Assembly: GCA_014155875.1 (NCBI GenBank) | Contig: JACEFZ010027049.1 | Span: forward strand, 1-64,000 | Direction: 5' to 3' | Source of the DNA: Cepaea nemoralis | Lineage: Eukaryota; Mollusca; Gastropoda; Stylommatophora; Helicidae | DNA: 64,000 nucleotides | Shown: positions 22,491 through 34,235 of the stretch, one piece after another | How the letters are laid out: the number at the start of each line of letters is the position of its first letter | How positions within the stretch are numbered: position 1 is the first letter of the stretch | Program-made: the position numbers and the translations under genes | The notes under the pieces: model-generated | What the model saw: only the letters and a program-made list of their open reading frames with translations | What the model was told of the DNA's origin: nothing | Databases searched by the model: none

Positions 22491-23200
22491 TGGGTGAAAG
22501 CACCCATGTGGTGAGTCAAATGTATTTTCATTGTTGTTAACATGTGGATTTATCATTTGTGAGACACATAATAATACCTAATCAACCGCCATGCAAGTGT
22601 GTTTATGATGCATGATGAATGAATGTGGATTGGGTATATCACATAAATATATGTATTTGATGAGAGCATGTGGGGATCCATGTGTAATTTCATTATTGCT
22701 AAACAGGGAAAATCATCCTTCGTGAATCTCATAAGTATGCCTAATGATCACATAAGTCTATGTCATTGAAGAGAGCATGCCTGTGGTGAGTCATGTGTGA
22801 TTTCATTATTGTTAAACAGATGGGAATGTATCATTTGTGAACCACATCAGTATGACTAATTGTCATCCATACAGATATGATTGTGTCTGATGAATGATGG
22901 GGGAATGATTGAGATTCCATTGTAATGTCATTGTTGTTGAATCTGTGAATTTATCATGTGTAAAACACATACATATGCTTAATTGTCAACCATACAGATA
23001 TGATTGTGTCTGATGAATGATTGGGGAATGATTGAGATTTCATTGTGATGCCAATGGTGTTAACATTTAAAGTTAGCATTGGGAAATCAAATAAGTATAA
23101 TTACTTATCTTACATGCAAGTATGAGAATGATTTCTGATGAATGAGTGAAATGATCATCCATGCACATATGAATATTATGTCTGATGAATAAAGAGAATG
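22491..23200 (+). repeat. Degenerate tandem repeat of about 123 bp
   Basis: CATACAGATATGATTGTGTC recurs at 22868 and 22991 (123 bp), with older copies around 22740, 22600 and 23155. Units share TTTCATTATTGTTAA, CATTTGTGAA..CACAT and GATGAATGA. Confidence 0.75.
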
Positions 23201-24183
23201 AGCGAGATGAAGTAACATGCTGAGAAGGAGTATAAGCTGGCAATCAATCTCATGATGGAAGGCAACTTTGATTTATAATGTCCTGTCTATCAGAAGAGAA
23301 CATGCTAATGATAACCCATACACTAACTAATAAATTAGTGCACTTCGACACATGACACTACTTTGTATTAAATATCACTCATGGTACCATCATCTGGTTT
23401 GGTGCCCTAAGCACGACACAACCCATATTACATATCACGCATACTACAAGGATCTGGTTTTGTGTCTTAAGCAAGACTCCACTTTGAATTATAGATCACT
23501 CATGTTAAAACATATGGGTTAGTGTTCTGATGATTATAATGAGAATGATATGATGATTGTAATAACAATGATGATAATGATAATGAGAATGACGATGCTG
23601 ATAATTGAAGTGCAAGCATATTACAGACACGGTGAATAGGAGGGAATATACTCGCCCTGAAACTTTTGATTAGAAAAGAATTCACCTGACTACTATACCA
23701 GAATGGACACTAAGGTGTACTTATATTGTTTATAAGCAACAACTCATTGCAATGGGGAATGATTTAAAAACCCCTTAATGTTTGAGACCCCTTTTCTTTA
23801 ATGGAAGAAGATGTCAGAAAATATCTAGGTACAGAAGAGGATGGACATAGTTGTCAAATTCCAAATAAATCAAGGTAGTAATCAACCTGGAGACCCTGAG
23901 GACAGGCATAGGTGAAGATGAAACTGCACATCTGCTAGTCTAAACCTTGAACACCTTATAATGGAAGATTGGATGGAGAGCAAACAATTATGTTGGTGAT
24001 AACTAACTGAGAACACCAAGACTATCTTTCTCCTATGTTTATTTTTCTCTAGGAACAAGATTCATTTTATTGATTTCACTTGTTGTGTTCTTAGAAGTTT
24101 ACAACATTTCATTTCTGATGTTAATATTGATGATATCATTAGATTTATGATTGATGCTGAAATTTCAGGTAGTGGCTATAACT
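23201..24183. other. Intronic stretch without recognised features
   Basis: AT-rich; a short doublet ATCACTCATG...TCTGGTTTGGTG / ATCACGCATA...TCTGGTTTTGTG (23385-23475) is the only internal repeat seen. Confidence 0.5.
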
Positions 24184-24197
24184 ATAAAGATCCAGAC

Positions 24198-24476
24198 ACA
24201 AGGCAGACGTGGTTGCGGCCTTGTGGGAGCACGTGCACACCTCGGAGGAGCAAATGGATTACCATGGTCTGGCAAGAATGAGACAACGAGGAGTGACGAA
24301 GGGATCTGGCCGACGCTCAACGCTCAGAGGAAAGGCGAGGCGGACTTATAATCAGATTGCTACTGGTACTATTAGTGTTGGAACTCTTCGCTGGCTGCTG
24401 AGGATGGGGACGGAGCACTTATGGGAATGCCCCGAATGCTGTGATGTCGATTCCTAAATCAATCAATCAATCAATC
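24198..24476 (+). mobile_element. L-C LINE, 5'-truncated insertion with 14-bp target duplication
   Basis: The insert encodes ADVVAALWEHVHTSEEQMDY, GLARMRQRGVTKGSGRRS, ARRTYNQIATGTISVG and ends LWECPECCDVDS, stop, then CAAT repeats. ATAAAGATCCAGAC flanks it perfectly at 24184-24197 and 24477-24490. The intact frame and perfect duplication mark a recent insertion. Confidence 0.95.
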
Positions 24477-24683
24477 ATAAAGATCCAGACCTGACTTTGG
24501 TGATAGAAGCAACTTTGCTAAATGCTCTGTGAGAGAGTGGGGCAGAAACCTATCCACGTGCAAAAGTTCCATTTTCCTTATAGGAGAGGTAAAAGTTATC
24601 TAGCATAATTTACCTGCAAAACAATGGAAAAATCTAGAGCCAACTAGAAAATTATACAAACCTGGAAAGTACAACACACTGAA

Positions 24684-24687
<4 letters not shown>

Positions 24688-24770
<83 letters not shown>
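24688..24770. repeat. (AT)n microsatellite
   Basis: About 80 bp of AT/TA with one phase break. Confidence 0.95.
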
Positions 24771-24774
<4 letters not shown>

Positions 24775-24974
24775 TGACTGCTCGGAGCAGGAATCCAAAC
24801 CCACAAGTCACGACAGGGGAGGGCAGACCAATTATTCTGTTTCAGATTTATTACCTCAGAGGATCTGCAGAAAAATTACATGCGAAATTACCTGTTGACA
24901 TAATCCTATGTGAGGAGGAGAGTCACTGCTGAAAATATAATTAAGTGTAAAGATCTTGATGTAAATGAACTTCT

Positions 24975-25006
<32 letters not shown>

Positions 25007-26580
25007 CATGTATGTATTTGACGTATTTCAATTGATTGTTTCAAACAAAAATAACTGTTCATTACTAAATGTATAGTTAATAAATGATGGAAAAAAGGAG
25101 GTCATTTCCCCTCGTGAGTGTATTTCTTTTACTTTTCATAGTCAATTAGTTTAATCAAAAGAACCCTAGATAAAATTAGGTTAACTGAGAGAGGAGAGGC
25201 AGGGAAACACCAAAAGGAGATTTTGGGTATTAAGGGGGAAAACTTGTAAAAGTTTTCCTAGAGGTATTGCTTGGTTTTCTGAGACTCTGTTTATGGACTC
25301 AAGCAACTGAGCCATTAAAGGTTAACATAATTAAACGGGCAGGATCACACTGGGAAAGAGAAACTTAGCATCCTTTCTCTCTTTGGGGTTGAGCCATCAA
25401 CCATACATCTGACAACAACACACATATACACTCAGTAATTTGAATTTTCTACCACTGCATTACCAAATTACTGTATGCCATAGCCCAAAGTTAGGCCATG
25501 GGCCAGCCGGTGCAATCAGGCTACAGCATCATGCAACCCAGCGTGAAGATGTGATGTTCAATAATTTCACCTTGCATGAAATTTGCGAGACGGGGCTGCG
25601 GAGGAGAAGACAGCGTCTCCTGCGGGCAGTTAGTTGAGCTTGAACCACGGTCAGTGTCTGATCGAGGTCTGAGTATAGTAGAATGGCCAAACAATGAGCT
25701 CCTACTTTTATTCATAGATGTGTAGTTATTGTGTCGACTCTGAGCATGTAGTTGTGAAAACGTATATTGTAATTTGTTCAATGCTTGGAGTCAATATAGA
25801 ATGAAAATGGAGTTGTGTGTTGTTATTCCAGACATGTTGAGTTCACTCCAGTTTACGAGTTGTTATGAATAGTCCTGTGCAAGAACTTAAACTTAACTTA
25901 TGACAATGATTGAAAATGAGTCCAGCGAAAAGAACACAGTCGCTAACCAGAAAGGTGCTGACCCAGTTACGTGACCACGGCAGCAACAAATATCTACTTT
26001 GCTTGGCGGTGGAAAAGTCCAGTTATCGATTTAAGTACTGGGAAAGATATGTACAGCACCCGACATACAATCTAGTCTTGGGTAACTTCAACGAGCTTAC
26101 AGCAGTGACCATTAAAGCACGCACATTCAGCCATGGACGATAGTATTATTCTAATTCACCAACAACGAGCTATAACAAGCGTGCTATCTGAAGAGCGTTA
26201 ACAAGCAGAAGCTCCCTACTAATTCAGACGTCTCATCGCTACCTAACATAGCAGTAGCATTGTAAACTTCATGAAAGAAGTGGGACAAACTCCATGGCAC
26301 ATATGGGGAATTCACAACGGAAATGTTGAACTCCGCGTAAGAAAAATTAACCTAGACATAATAATTCTTGGAAAAATAGACAACAGACTTTTGAAAACCC
26401 GAATATGAAAATCGAGAACTGTTTAAAAGGTAAATTATTAAACTTAAATTCAAGTAACAAAGTGTTAAAGTATCAGATACACATTAATGCAAACGTTACA
26501 GCAAACAACGAACATTGACAAGCGTGCAAATTTAAATGACTTTAATATCGTCAACATTCAAGGAAAAGTAACAAAAACAC
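24771..26580. other. Intronic stretch, poly-T at 24977-25006, otherwise featureless
   Basis: Contains a run of 29 T. 25480-25640 is richer in G+C and open on both strands for 60-85 codons, but neither product resembles a known protein. Confidence 0.45.
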
Positions 26581-26587
26581 TTTACAG

Positions 26588-26807
26588 CAGGGGTGGCCAA
26601 CCTTTTCAGCAAGCGGGCCAAATTTCAGAAATAATATTTTCTGCCGGGCCACGCACCTAATTTTTTTTTGTTTTTTTTTTGGTTAATTAAAGTAAACAAG
26701 CAAGCGTGCTACAGCCTCGACCACATCATCGCTTCCCACTCCGCGGGCCGCAATATGACGTCCGGCGGGCCGCATGCTGCCCGAGGGCCTCGTGTTGGCC
26801 ACCCCTG
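26588..26807. mobile_element. Short non-autonomous hAT element (220 bp)
   Basis: Ends CAGGGGTGGCCAACCTTTT and, inverted, CAGGGGTGGCCAACACGAG. Flanking 8-mers CTTTACAG (26580-26587) and TTTTATAG (26808-26815) agree at 6 of 8 positions. GGGCC-rich interior, no coding capacity. The CAGGGGTGGCCAACC terminus is typical of hAT MITEs. Confidence 0.9.
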
Positions 26808-26815
26808 TTTTATAG

Positions 26816-28740
26816 CGATTGGCGAAAATTATTTCAACGCTGTCCGACCGATAAAAGAAACTGGCACACGGTTATGAAGTCAAGAGGTCAAGCCGTTAAG
26901 CTTGTGTAGTTGCCTGACGGAGATACAACACATACAAGATGTTTACATCTGAATTAACGACACGAGATACAACAGGTACAATAATATGTTTTATATCTTC
27001 ATTAACGACATGAGATTTGTAGTCACGAAGAAAGATGCAAGAGACTACTATGTGAACTTCAAAATTCAGCTACATAGACAACGAAAATGTAGAACAATCC
27101 TTACTGGTAGTTACTATGTAAACACAAGCGATCGTGGAGACACATGAGGTCAACTATATGGCCACAGAAACTTAACGCAAGTACACATCAACATAAGACA
27201 GTTGAGTAAGGGAAGATGTGATTTCAAAATTTCATACCGACATCGTGAAGAAAGGCGCTTGTAGAACATTCTGTACAATATCATGGGCATTTAGAACTAT
27301 CTTATTGAAGAACATTTTGTATTAAGAAAATGAACATTTTAGGCAGTGACTCAGTGATCTATAATTTAATTAAGTGTGCTTAAAAAAGTGGACAGTAATG
27401 TACACCAGCGAAATTGTATAGTTATGATTTACAAACATTTTGTGTTAGAAAAAGGACATTTGAGAGTAACAAATTGTGTGATAAAGATACGGACATTGCG
27501 TAGTTCTTATTGATTACCAAGCGTGTGTAGTATTGTGAAATGTCAGTAATGTTTACTGAAGATGTGTTAGATACGTTATTTAAATGTTTATAGTTGCAGT
27601 TGCAATTACAAAAGATGGCCTGCAGTGTAGTAATGGCGACAAAAAGTACAGTAGATCATTGTTCGACAATTAGTTAGATGATTTGGAGATTTTAAAAAGT
27701 AGTGCAGAGTTAACGCTAGCATATAGCAGTAATCAAGTGGTAGATACTTATGTAAACAAAAGATTGGGTGAAGTAATAGTAGAATATACGCTTTTATTAT
27801 CACCGGGTTATTAATATTTATTTTATTAGTTAAAGGAATTAAGTTATTTATTAGTTATTACAATATAAGTAATTTTGGGATGTGTTATAATTATGACCTT
27901 GATATTTAAGTTAGCGTTTGCAAATTATATTTTTACATGATAATTATTTTATGTTTTGTGTTTACAAAATTAACAGTGTTTAATATGAATAGCTAACTAT
28001 TTATTTATGGTTGCATGATTAAGTTCGTTCGATTTAAGTTTACATATTGGGTTTTAGGTAACACTATCAAATAAATTGAATGGGGTTCATTTCGGATCAG
28101 TGAGTGTTCCAGCGTTACGCTGACGATGCGGTGCTCTTTCATAACATCTATATTCCCTTGTGGGCGCTGCATCGGCGGGGTATCGACGGGGTAGTACATT
28201 GGTTAGAGTGGAATTCGTATAAGACTGTTGTCAAGTATTGATAGTATGAGAAGTTAAATCAGAGGTCGGTGATCACCGAGGTGGGTTTGTTGGTTGATTT
28301 GAATGCTCTGAATGGGTCGAATCCATCACGGGGAGCGGCGGTCCAAATGATTTCCAGAAATATTGGTCATATATTTTTGGTTTATGAAAGATTTTTAGGT
28401 TGAAGAGTGAAGTGAACAGCTAAAACTACAGTGTGTCAGCATTCCGTAAAGTGCTTTTGCTCTTTTCATGGTGGCAATTGCGCGTTGCGGAATGATTGAT
28501 ACAAAAGTTAGTTCAGTAGCAGCTGAATACTTGTCTATGGCGGCGCCATAATTTAATAAATGTTTACATTACTAACAGAATTAAATATTGTTGTTTGTTC
28601 ATTCACTTGATACTAACATTTATTTATGGTGCCATAAAGCCACATAGGATGGGTTAAAGATTTGATCTTTAGTCCGAAAGGAGAATAGACAGTTATTTGA
28701 AAGGTGGATATATTACTAAATGAGTATTATTATATATTAT
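26816..28740. other. Intronic stretch without recognised features
   Basis: AT-rich intron 5 sequence of nearly 2 kb. No gene, transposon or tandem repeat was recognised. Confidence 0.5.
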
Positions 28741-28754
28741 ATAGAGAATGATTA

Positions 28755-29134
28755 TTGATTCAGCTGATGACTGTGGAAATGTGGTTTCTGAGGAAAATGC
28801 AAAGAATACCATGGACAGACAGAAAAACCAATGAGCAAGTCCTTCAAGAAACAAATGAAGATCGTAAACTGATTAGAGACATTAGACGTGGACAGTCAAC
28901 ATTTTTTGGGCTTGTTATGAGAAGAAATGAATTGGAGAACTTGGTGACAACTGTCAAGATCGAAAGGAACAGATCAAAGCGAAGACCAAGAAGTAAATAC
29001 CTGGATGGCTTGGCCACGTGGCATGATCGAGACAGGAACACAGAGCTGATCCACGACTCTGGTGATCGAGTGACATGGCAGTACATGACCGCCTACGCTT
29101 ATCAGCATGACACATGATGGATGGATGGATGGAT
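28755..29134 (+). mobile_element. L-B LINE C-terminal fragment with (ATGG)n tail
   Basis: One open frame of 120 codons: MTVEMWFLRKMQRIPWTDRK, LIRDIRRGQSTFFGLVMRR, RRPRSKYLDGLATWHDRDRN and the C-terminus TAYAYQHDT, then ATGATGGATGGATGG. Starts within the C-terminal domain, so strongly 5'-truncated. Confidence 0.88.
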
Positions 29135-29404
29135 TATTGATTAATTTATAAAGAAAATTTATTTTATTTATTTATAAAATACAAAGAGTAAGATTAAATT
29201 TAATAATACTTAGTATTATTATGAACACATGTTTATTATTGTTATTTGATCATTACTATTAAGATTAAGTAATGAATATTTTTAATTATAGAAGAAAAAG
29301 AATACATTTTAGAATTTATTTATAATAATTTATTGATTGACTTGATAGACTGAACTATTGGTTTATAAATTAGGAAAAATTTAGAAATGTTGATTATTAT
29401 TATC

Positions 29405-29640
29405 TTGACCCAAACGGATATCGACCCGGCAATGTTAATGGACTACGAGATAGATCAGCGACTCAAAACATAGGCACAATGAACGTCTGAGGTTTCAGTA
29501 GTAAAGAAGAAGAGCTTATAGAAACAATGGAAGAGGAGACAATTGGACTGATGGGAATAGCGGACACCAGAACAAAGGGGAATGGATGCAAGGAGCTCCA
29601 CCGCATTTACACGTTTGTTTTTACTCTGGAGTTATTTTCT
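29405..29640 (+). mobile_element. L-A LINE 5' fragment, left arm of an inverted duplication
   Basis: Matches 44630-44830: GATATCGACCCGGCAATGTT, ATAGGCACAATGAACGTCTG, then GFSSKEEELIETMEEE and ADTRTKG. It is the reverse complement of about 30530-30700, so the two form inverted arms around the rest of the minus-strand copy. Confidence 0.85.
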
Positions 29641-30765
29641 TGTTATTTGTTATTTTCTTTATCCGTGTTTTGCTTTTTTTCGTGGTTCCACATGTTATTT
29701 TTTGCAGTATTTAAAATGCTTGATTTGAACATCTTCCACTCTTCTTCCAATGTTTTTCTTTCTGTAGGTAATTTTACAAAGAGTTCAGTTAGTTCTTTCT
29801 CATAATTTTCCCTTACTGCCCCGTCTTTAAGGTTTTTTAAGTTTACTGATTCGCATGGCATGTATTTTCCTGCTCTTTGTTTTCTTCTTCTGATGGTTCT
29901 TATTGTGGCAACGACTGCTTTATAATCTGTGTTTATACTTAAATTAGGCACTGCCCTTGCATCTAATATATTTCTCTTTCTGTTATTTCTTGTTAATATA
30001 AAATCAATTTGGCTTTTAGTATCTAGATCGTTCCATTTATACCAGGTGTATACTTATGAATCTTTATGTTTATAGAATGTGTTTGTTATATAGAGGTCGT
30101 GTTGGCTGCAAAGCTCTGTCAGTTTACTTTCGTTATCATTTCTTTCATTATGTTATCTCCAAATGCTCCAAGATGTTTTTCTATGCCCACTCTGTTGTGT
30201 CCTAGTCTTGCATTGAAGTCTCACATAACTATGATGTTGTCCTGCTTATCTATTTTATTTAGCACGTCATGGATGTCTTCGTAGAATTCCTCGCATTCTT
30301 GCTCATTATTGTTTGTATTACATGGTGCATATATTTGTACATATGTTGTAATTGTTTGTTCTTTTATTCTCATTGTTATAATTCTTTCTGATATGTATTT
30401 TATTTCTCCTATTCCTCTTGCTAGACGTGGTTCGATGACTATTCCAACACCGTGTCTTGCCCGTTCTTGCTGTTCTACTCCAGAGTAGACAAATATGTGA
30501 CTGTGGTGGAGCTCCTTGCATCCTTTCCCCTTTGTTCTGGTGTCCGCTATTCACATCAGTCCAATTTTCCTCTCTTCCATTGTTTCTATAAGATCTTCTT
30601 CTTTACTATTGAAACCGTAGACGTTCATTGTGCCTATTTTTTGAGTCGTTGATCTATCTCGTAGCCCATTAACATTTCCGGGTCGATATCCATTTGAGTC
30701 AGTCTATTTATACTTCTTAAGTTTTTTTACGTACGGTATGAAGATCCCCTGCCGGCTTGCTAGGC
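29640..30765 (-). mobile_element. L-A LINE 5' part: APE-type endonuclease region
   Basis: Minus strand reads, in several frames: GTMNVYGFNSKEEDLIETME, RLARGIGEIKYISERIITM, TYVQIYAPCNTNNNEQECEE, IVM.DFNARLGHNRVGIEKH, then NDLDTKSQIDFILTRNNRKR and, open from 29951 to 29643, MPNLSINTDYKAVVATIRTI and VKLPTERKTLEEEWKMFKSS. GDFNAR and TDH-like boxes are the endonuclease signatures (here HIVM-x-DFNARLG and NTDYKAV, His changed to Tyr). No RT follows. Confidence 0.85.
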
Positions 30766-31255
30766 CAGTCGCAGGTTTAGGACATAAATATGACACAGGT
30801 CATCCCCTATGGCGAGCCATAGCCTCATTAACCCATGACCTCGCGGTCATGGTTTCCCGGTCTGCACCACGTGGAGGTGGGGGTTGACTTGTGTAGTCTG
30901 CGGGTCATCGGCAGGCTACTAATTTTCACTTTTTACCCCTCCTAGGAGAGGCTAGCCGATCCCAACCCTGCTGGCTGCAGGGCCATGCGCATTCCACGCC
31001 TTGCAGACTGAGAGATCATACTTTTAGGGATCATTTCTATAGTATGGCCCTGCTGAGACGTGGAATAAACGTGGGCGGCACACAAGCCACGACGACGACC
31101 TTACATCACTCCCTCTGAGCGTGAGCGGGTTGTAGGTTCCACCATGGCTCTCTTGGTGGATCCAACACCTTTGAGGATCGTTATGGGAGCAAGGTTATAC
31201 AAAGGACATGCTACTGAATGAATGAATGAATGAATTAATTAATTAATTAATGAAG
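30766..31255. other. Possible LINE 5' UTR or SINE with (GAAT)n end
   Basis: GC-richer than the flanks, no long frame. GGGATCTTCATAC-like sequence near 30740 is also found at 44579-44594, so the left part belongs to the 5' UTR of L-A on the minus strand. The right end is a GAAT/TTAA repeat at 31216-31253; which element it belongs to is unclear. Confidence 0.4.
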
Positions 31256-31279
31256 TCTGCATCCTTGTTCCCGTCACAG

Positions 31280-31517
31280 AGACGCCATCGCTGTGCCACT
31301 AGTCAGCGGAGTGACCAGCGTCTTTGCCGGGTTCGTCACCTTCTCAACGCTGGGTTTCATGTCACACGAGTCGGGCGTCCCCATTGAGAAGGTCGTGGCT
31401 CAGGGCCCAGGGCTCACGTTCGTGGCTTATCCCGAGGCTGTATCAAGAATGCCGTTTGCTCAGTTCTGGGCCGTAATGTTTTTCTTGATGATATTCACTG
31501 TTGGATTGGACTCGCAG
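31280..31517 (+). CDS. SLC6 transporter exon 6: TM7 and TM8
   Basis: Acceptor CCCGTCACAG, phase 2 in; donor GTATTA after GGATTGGACTCGCAG, phase 0 out. The first base completes Lys; then DAIAVPLVSGVTSVFAGFV (TM7), the loop with FMSHESGVPIEKV, and QFWAVMFFLMIFTVGLDSQ (TM8). The Asp-Ser of GLDSQ are Na2 ligands and are intact. At the place of the Na1-coordinating Asn of TM7, the codon at 31305-31307 is AGC (Ser); the Cl- serine four residues later is kept. This exon is separated from exon 5 by 19 kb. Confidence 0.94.
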
Positions 31518-31580
31518 GTATTATGATCTGTATCACGTGTTAAATTGTTATCGAATATTATTGTCATGAGATACCAATAT

Positions 31581-31860
31581 ATCATCATCATCATCATCAT
31601 CAAGTGCCTTGCCTGCTGGCGTAGGCGTTCATGTCTCTCCATAGATCTCGGTCAATGGTGTTCTAGATCAACTCTGCTGGTGATATTTTTCCATGCCACT
31701 GTCTCAGACCATCCAGCATCATTTCTCTTAGCCTGCCCCTGTCTCTCTTCCCCTTCATCATTCCAGTCGTCACGATGTTCTTCAGAGCTTCTCTTCTCAT
31801 CACATGACCAAACAAAGCGCTATGTCTCTTTCATGTTGTTGAATATAATATTCTGAAACT
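31581..31860 (-). mobile_element. L-B LINE C-terminal fragment with (ATG)n tail
   Basis: Minus strand reads RREALKNIVTTGMMKGKRDR, GQAKRNDAGWSETVAWKNIT-like broken frames and the RHEC-type end; its 3' end is CTTGATGATGATGATGAT (complement of 31580-31600). Same region as 53574-53918. Confidence 0.78.
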
Positions 31861-32455
31861 AATACATAATATTTGAAACTAACTAACTAATACATAATTT
31901 CAGAATCGATATTACTGCACTTGGTACATTTTCACACATGCTCCATCAAACACTTCAAAACTACCCGAATGTGTCCCATGATGAATATTTCAATATCAGT
32001 TTGATTAAAATTTTGCCTGACAATTTCTCTACGCTGTGAGGATCACCAAAATCCTGTACCCCGACCCTTCTCGACTAGTATTTCCAGATATGGATACAAG
32101 TGCACTTTCCACAAGATCCCAGAAAACCTTCACCACATCACCTTCATCATAACGTAGCTCGCCGCAACGGAAGCGGCAGCTAATCTATCATACTGTTCAA
32201 CGCCCTGCACACCTGCAGGCTCTGGGCAGAACATCCATGAAATGCTCGCAGGCTCCATCTGGGCCCAGTGGTCCCAGCCACACCGCTGAAACATGGCAGT
32301 TCTCACTTACCGGAGAGTCCTCCGAGAGTCCGTTACAAGCGGACGTGTGGCCGCGTTTGCTTCCAACCATTGGCGAGCTGTAGTCAATAGCTGTGAGCCA
32401 TTCACATGTTAGAAGTAATGACGTATCTTACACCCCGCGTTTGCAGACAATCATT
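31861..32455. other. Intronic stretch, unclassified
   Basis: 32040-32400 is GC-rich and resembles a degraded repeat, but no family was recognised. Confidence 0.4.
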
Positions 32456-33012
32456 ATTATTTTTATCATCATTATTATCATCATCATTATTATCATCGTC
32501 ATCACTGTCGTTATTATTATTGTTATTATGATTATTAGTATCATCATCATTATTTATTTTTGTGCTCGATAGTTTTGAACTCAAGTGTAGTCTATACACA
32601 CTACGTATAGTAGTGCTGGACTGAATTTTTGCGTGTGTTAGCTTTCTCTGTTATCAGTGTCCATCGCCATCAGGCGAATCCTCTCCTACTTCAGAGGTAC
32701 AGTGTACTTGTAATTTACTCCCCCAAGTCAAAGGCGAGAGGTCAACATTGTAGTCCAACTATCCGGTGAAGGTGTTGAACCCTTTACCTCAGAATCAGCA
32801 CACCGGATGTTTAAGTCATCATCATTATCATTATTATTATCATTATCATTATTATTATCAATATTATTGTTCTTATTATCATCATTATTAGCATTATGTT
32901 TATTATTATCATTTTTTAATTATTATCAGCATCATCACCATCAGTTATCATATCATCGTCATCAGCATTATTATTATTACTATTATTTATTATCATTATT
33001 TTTATCATGATT
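32456..33012. repeat. ATT/ATC trinucleotide tracts flanking SINE E
   Basis: Interrupted ATT/ATC arrays at 32456-32566 and 32815-33012; similar ATC repeats lie at 33288-33310 next to the exon 7 acceptor. Confidence 0.9.
32575..32812 (-). mobile_element. SINE E copy
   Basis: Minus strand: CCGGTGTGCTGATTCTGAGG, AAAGGGTTCAACACCTTCACC, TGACTTGGGGGAGTAAATTAC, AGGATTCGCCTGATGGCGAT. The same blocks occur at 61948-62200. GGTTCAAC is B-box-like. Confidence 0.8.
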
Positions 33013-33016
33013 ATCG

Positions 33017-33236
33017 CCGGTTTCCGTGGCAAAGAGCTTACGGACGCGGTTCATAATCCAGTATACTCGCATTCGAAACACAGCTGCGCGCGATTTGGCA
33101 ACAGATGGCGCTGCGTTGGTTTTGCGTTGGTATCGGTGCCGGTCTTTCAGAACGTAATGGCAAACTACTGAAAGTAAACTTGCCAAGAGATCACAGAGGC
33201 AGAAATGCTGGTGTTGACTGCGATGTCCTGTAAAAA
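33017..33236 (+). mobile_element. SINE A copy
   Basis: TTTCCGTGGCAAAGAGCTTA, ATTCGAAACACAGCTGCGCG, AATGGCAAACTACTGAAAG and GTTGACTGCGATGTCCTGTA in the order seen in the other copies. Ends about 80 bp before exon 7. Confidence 0.88.
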
Positions 33237-33314
33237 GGAAAGGCAAGAGAAAAAAAAAACATCAGTAATATCGTTTATTATTATAATTATCATCATCATC
33301 ATTATCATCAACAG

Positions 33315-33446
33315 TTTGGATTCTTCGAGATGATAACAGCAGCGTTCATCGATGAGTACCCTGACGTTCTCAGAAAACACAGAACTCTGTTCACCGCTGT
33401 CGCTTGTGTCATCGCGTTTTTCCTTGGAGTGCCCCTCATCTTCCAG
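33315..33446 (+). CDS. SLC6 transporter exon 7: end of TM8 and TM9
   Basis: Forty-four codons, phase 0 at both ends. Acceptor ATCATCAACAG sits at the end of an ATC/ATT microsatellite (33280-33310); donor is GTACTG. It reads FGFFEMITAAFIDEYPDVLR then KHRTLFTAVACVIAFFLGVPLIFQ. The IDEYP motif and the helix that follows match IL4/TM9 of SLC6 proteins. A SINE A copy lies 80 bp upstream. Confidence 0.93.
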
Positions 33447-33654
33447 GTACTGCTAGATATAGTCATTTATCTTACACAGAGCTCAACATGGCTGAATGTA
33501 TCAGAGAGCTAGTTCTTAAACATCCGGTGTACTGGTGCCGAGGTAGGAAGTTCAAGGAATGCAGCAATCGCGGTAGTTGTCGGATATCAATCGGTGAATT
33601 GTGTTGCACTATTTCTTCAAGGCTGTAGCTCAGTATATCCGACTTCGACAAATG

Positions 33655-33850
33655 TGATTGGCGTTTGCTTTATCTGTTATCATCGAATGTTGGGCGGCGC
33701 TCACCACACCCGACACCCCACATTTTGCAACGGCTTCGGGTGGAGGAGTGCAAATGGGAGGGTACAAGCCTTATCCTGGTGAAAGGAAATTCTACCTAAA
33801 AGCTAAATGTCATGTCGGGGCAGACCAGGCCCTAAGTACTTGAAGGCAAC
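33655..33850 (-). mobile_element. Repeat F fragment
   Basis: Minus strand contains GGGCCTGGTCTGCCCCGACA, AAGGCTTGTACCCTCCCATT and GAGCGCCGCCCAACATTCG, the central blocks of repeat F. Confidence 0.75.
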
Positions 33851-34035
33851 TGGTCTATGAATGAAGAAACGATTTGACCGATCTGAATGGCGTTGACAAT
33901 GGAATACCTACAACCCGCCGAGTAAACGTTTCCAAAAGAGATCTATCCAGCCAGGCAACAGGCTGTCCACAGATGTAAAGTTGCAGTACCGTTCTTGCAT
34001 CCCCCGCTAGTTTAGTAGTCTAGAGATTAAGATTT

Positions 34036-34200
34036 AAGAAATCAAATCAAATCAAATCAACTTTATTAGGGTTACAAATTGGGCGCGCAGGCCCGTCTTA
34101 CATTCGGCCCTTCCAATCACTCGTCTTTCATTCATCAAGAGCATTATACATTTACATAGGAAGAAAAATAAACATTGTGAAATGAATGTTGTAAACATAA
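34036..34200 (-). mobile_element. Retroelement 3' end with (GATTT)n tail
   Basis: Minus strand reads GTAACCCTAATAAAGTTGAT followed by GATTT repeats: an AATAAA signal just before a pentanucleotide tail, as in CR1/L2-like LINE or SINE 3' ends. Confidence 0.5.
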
Positions 34201-34235
34201 ACAAGGCAAATTACCATGTTATGAGGCCCATCTCC

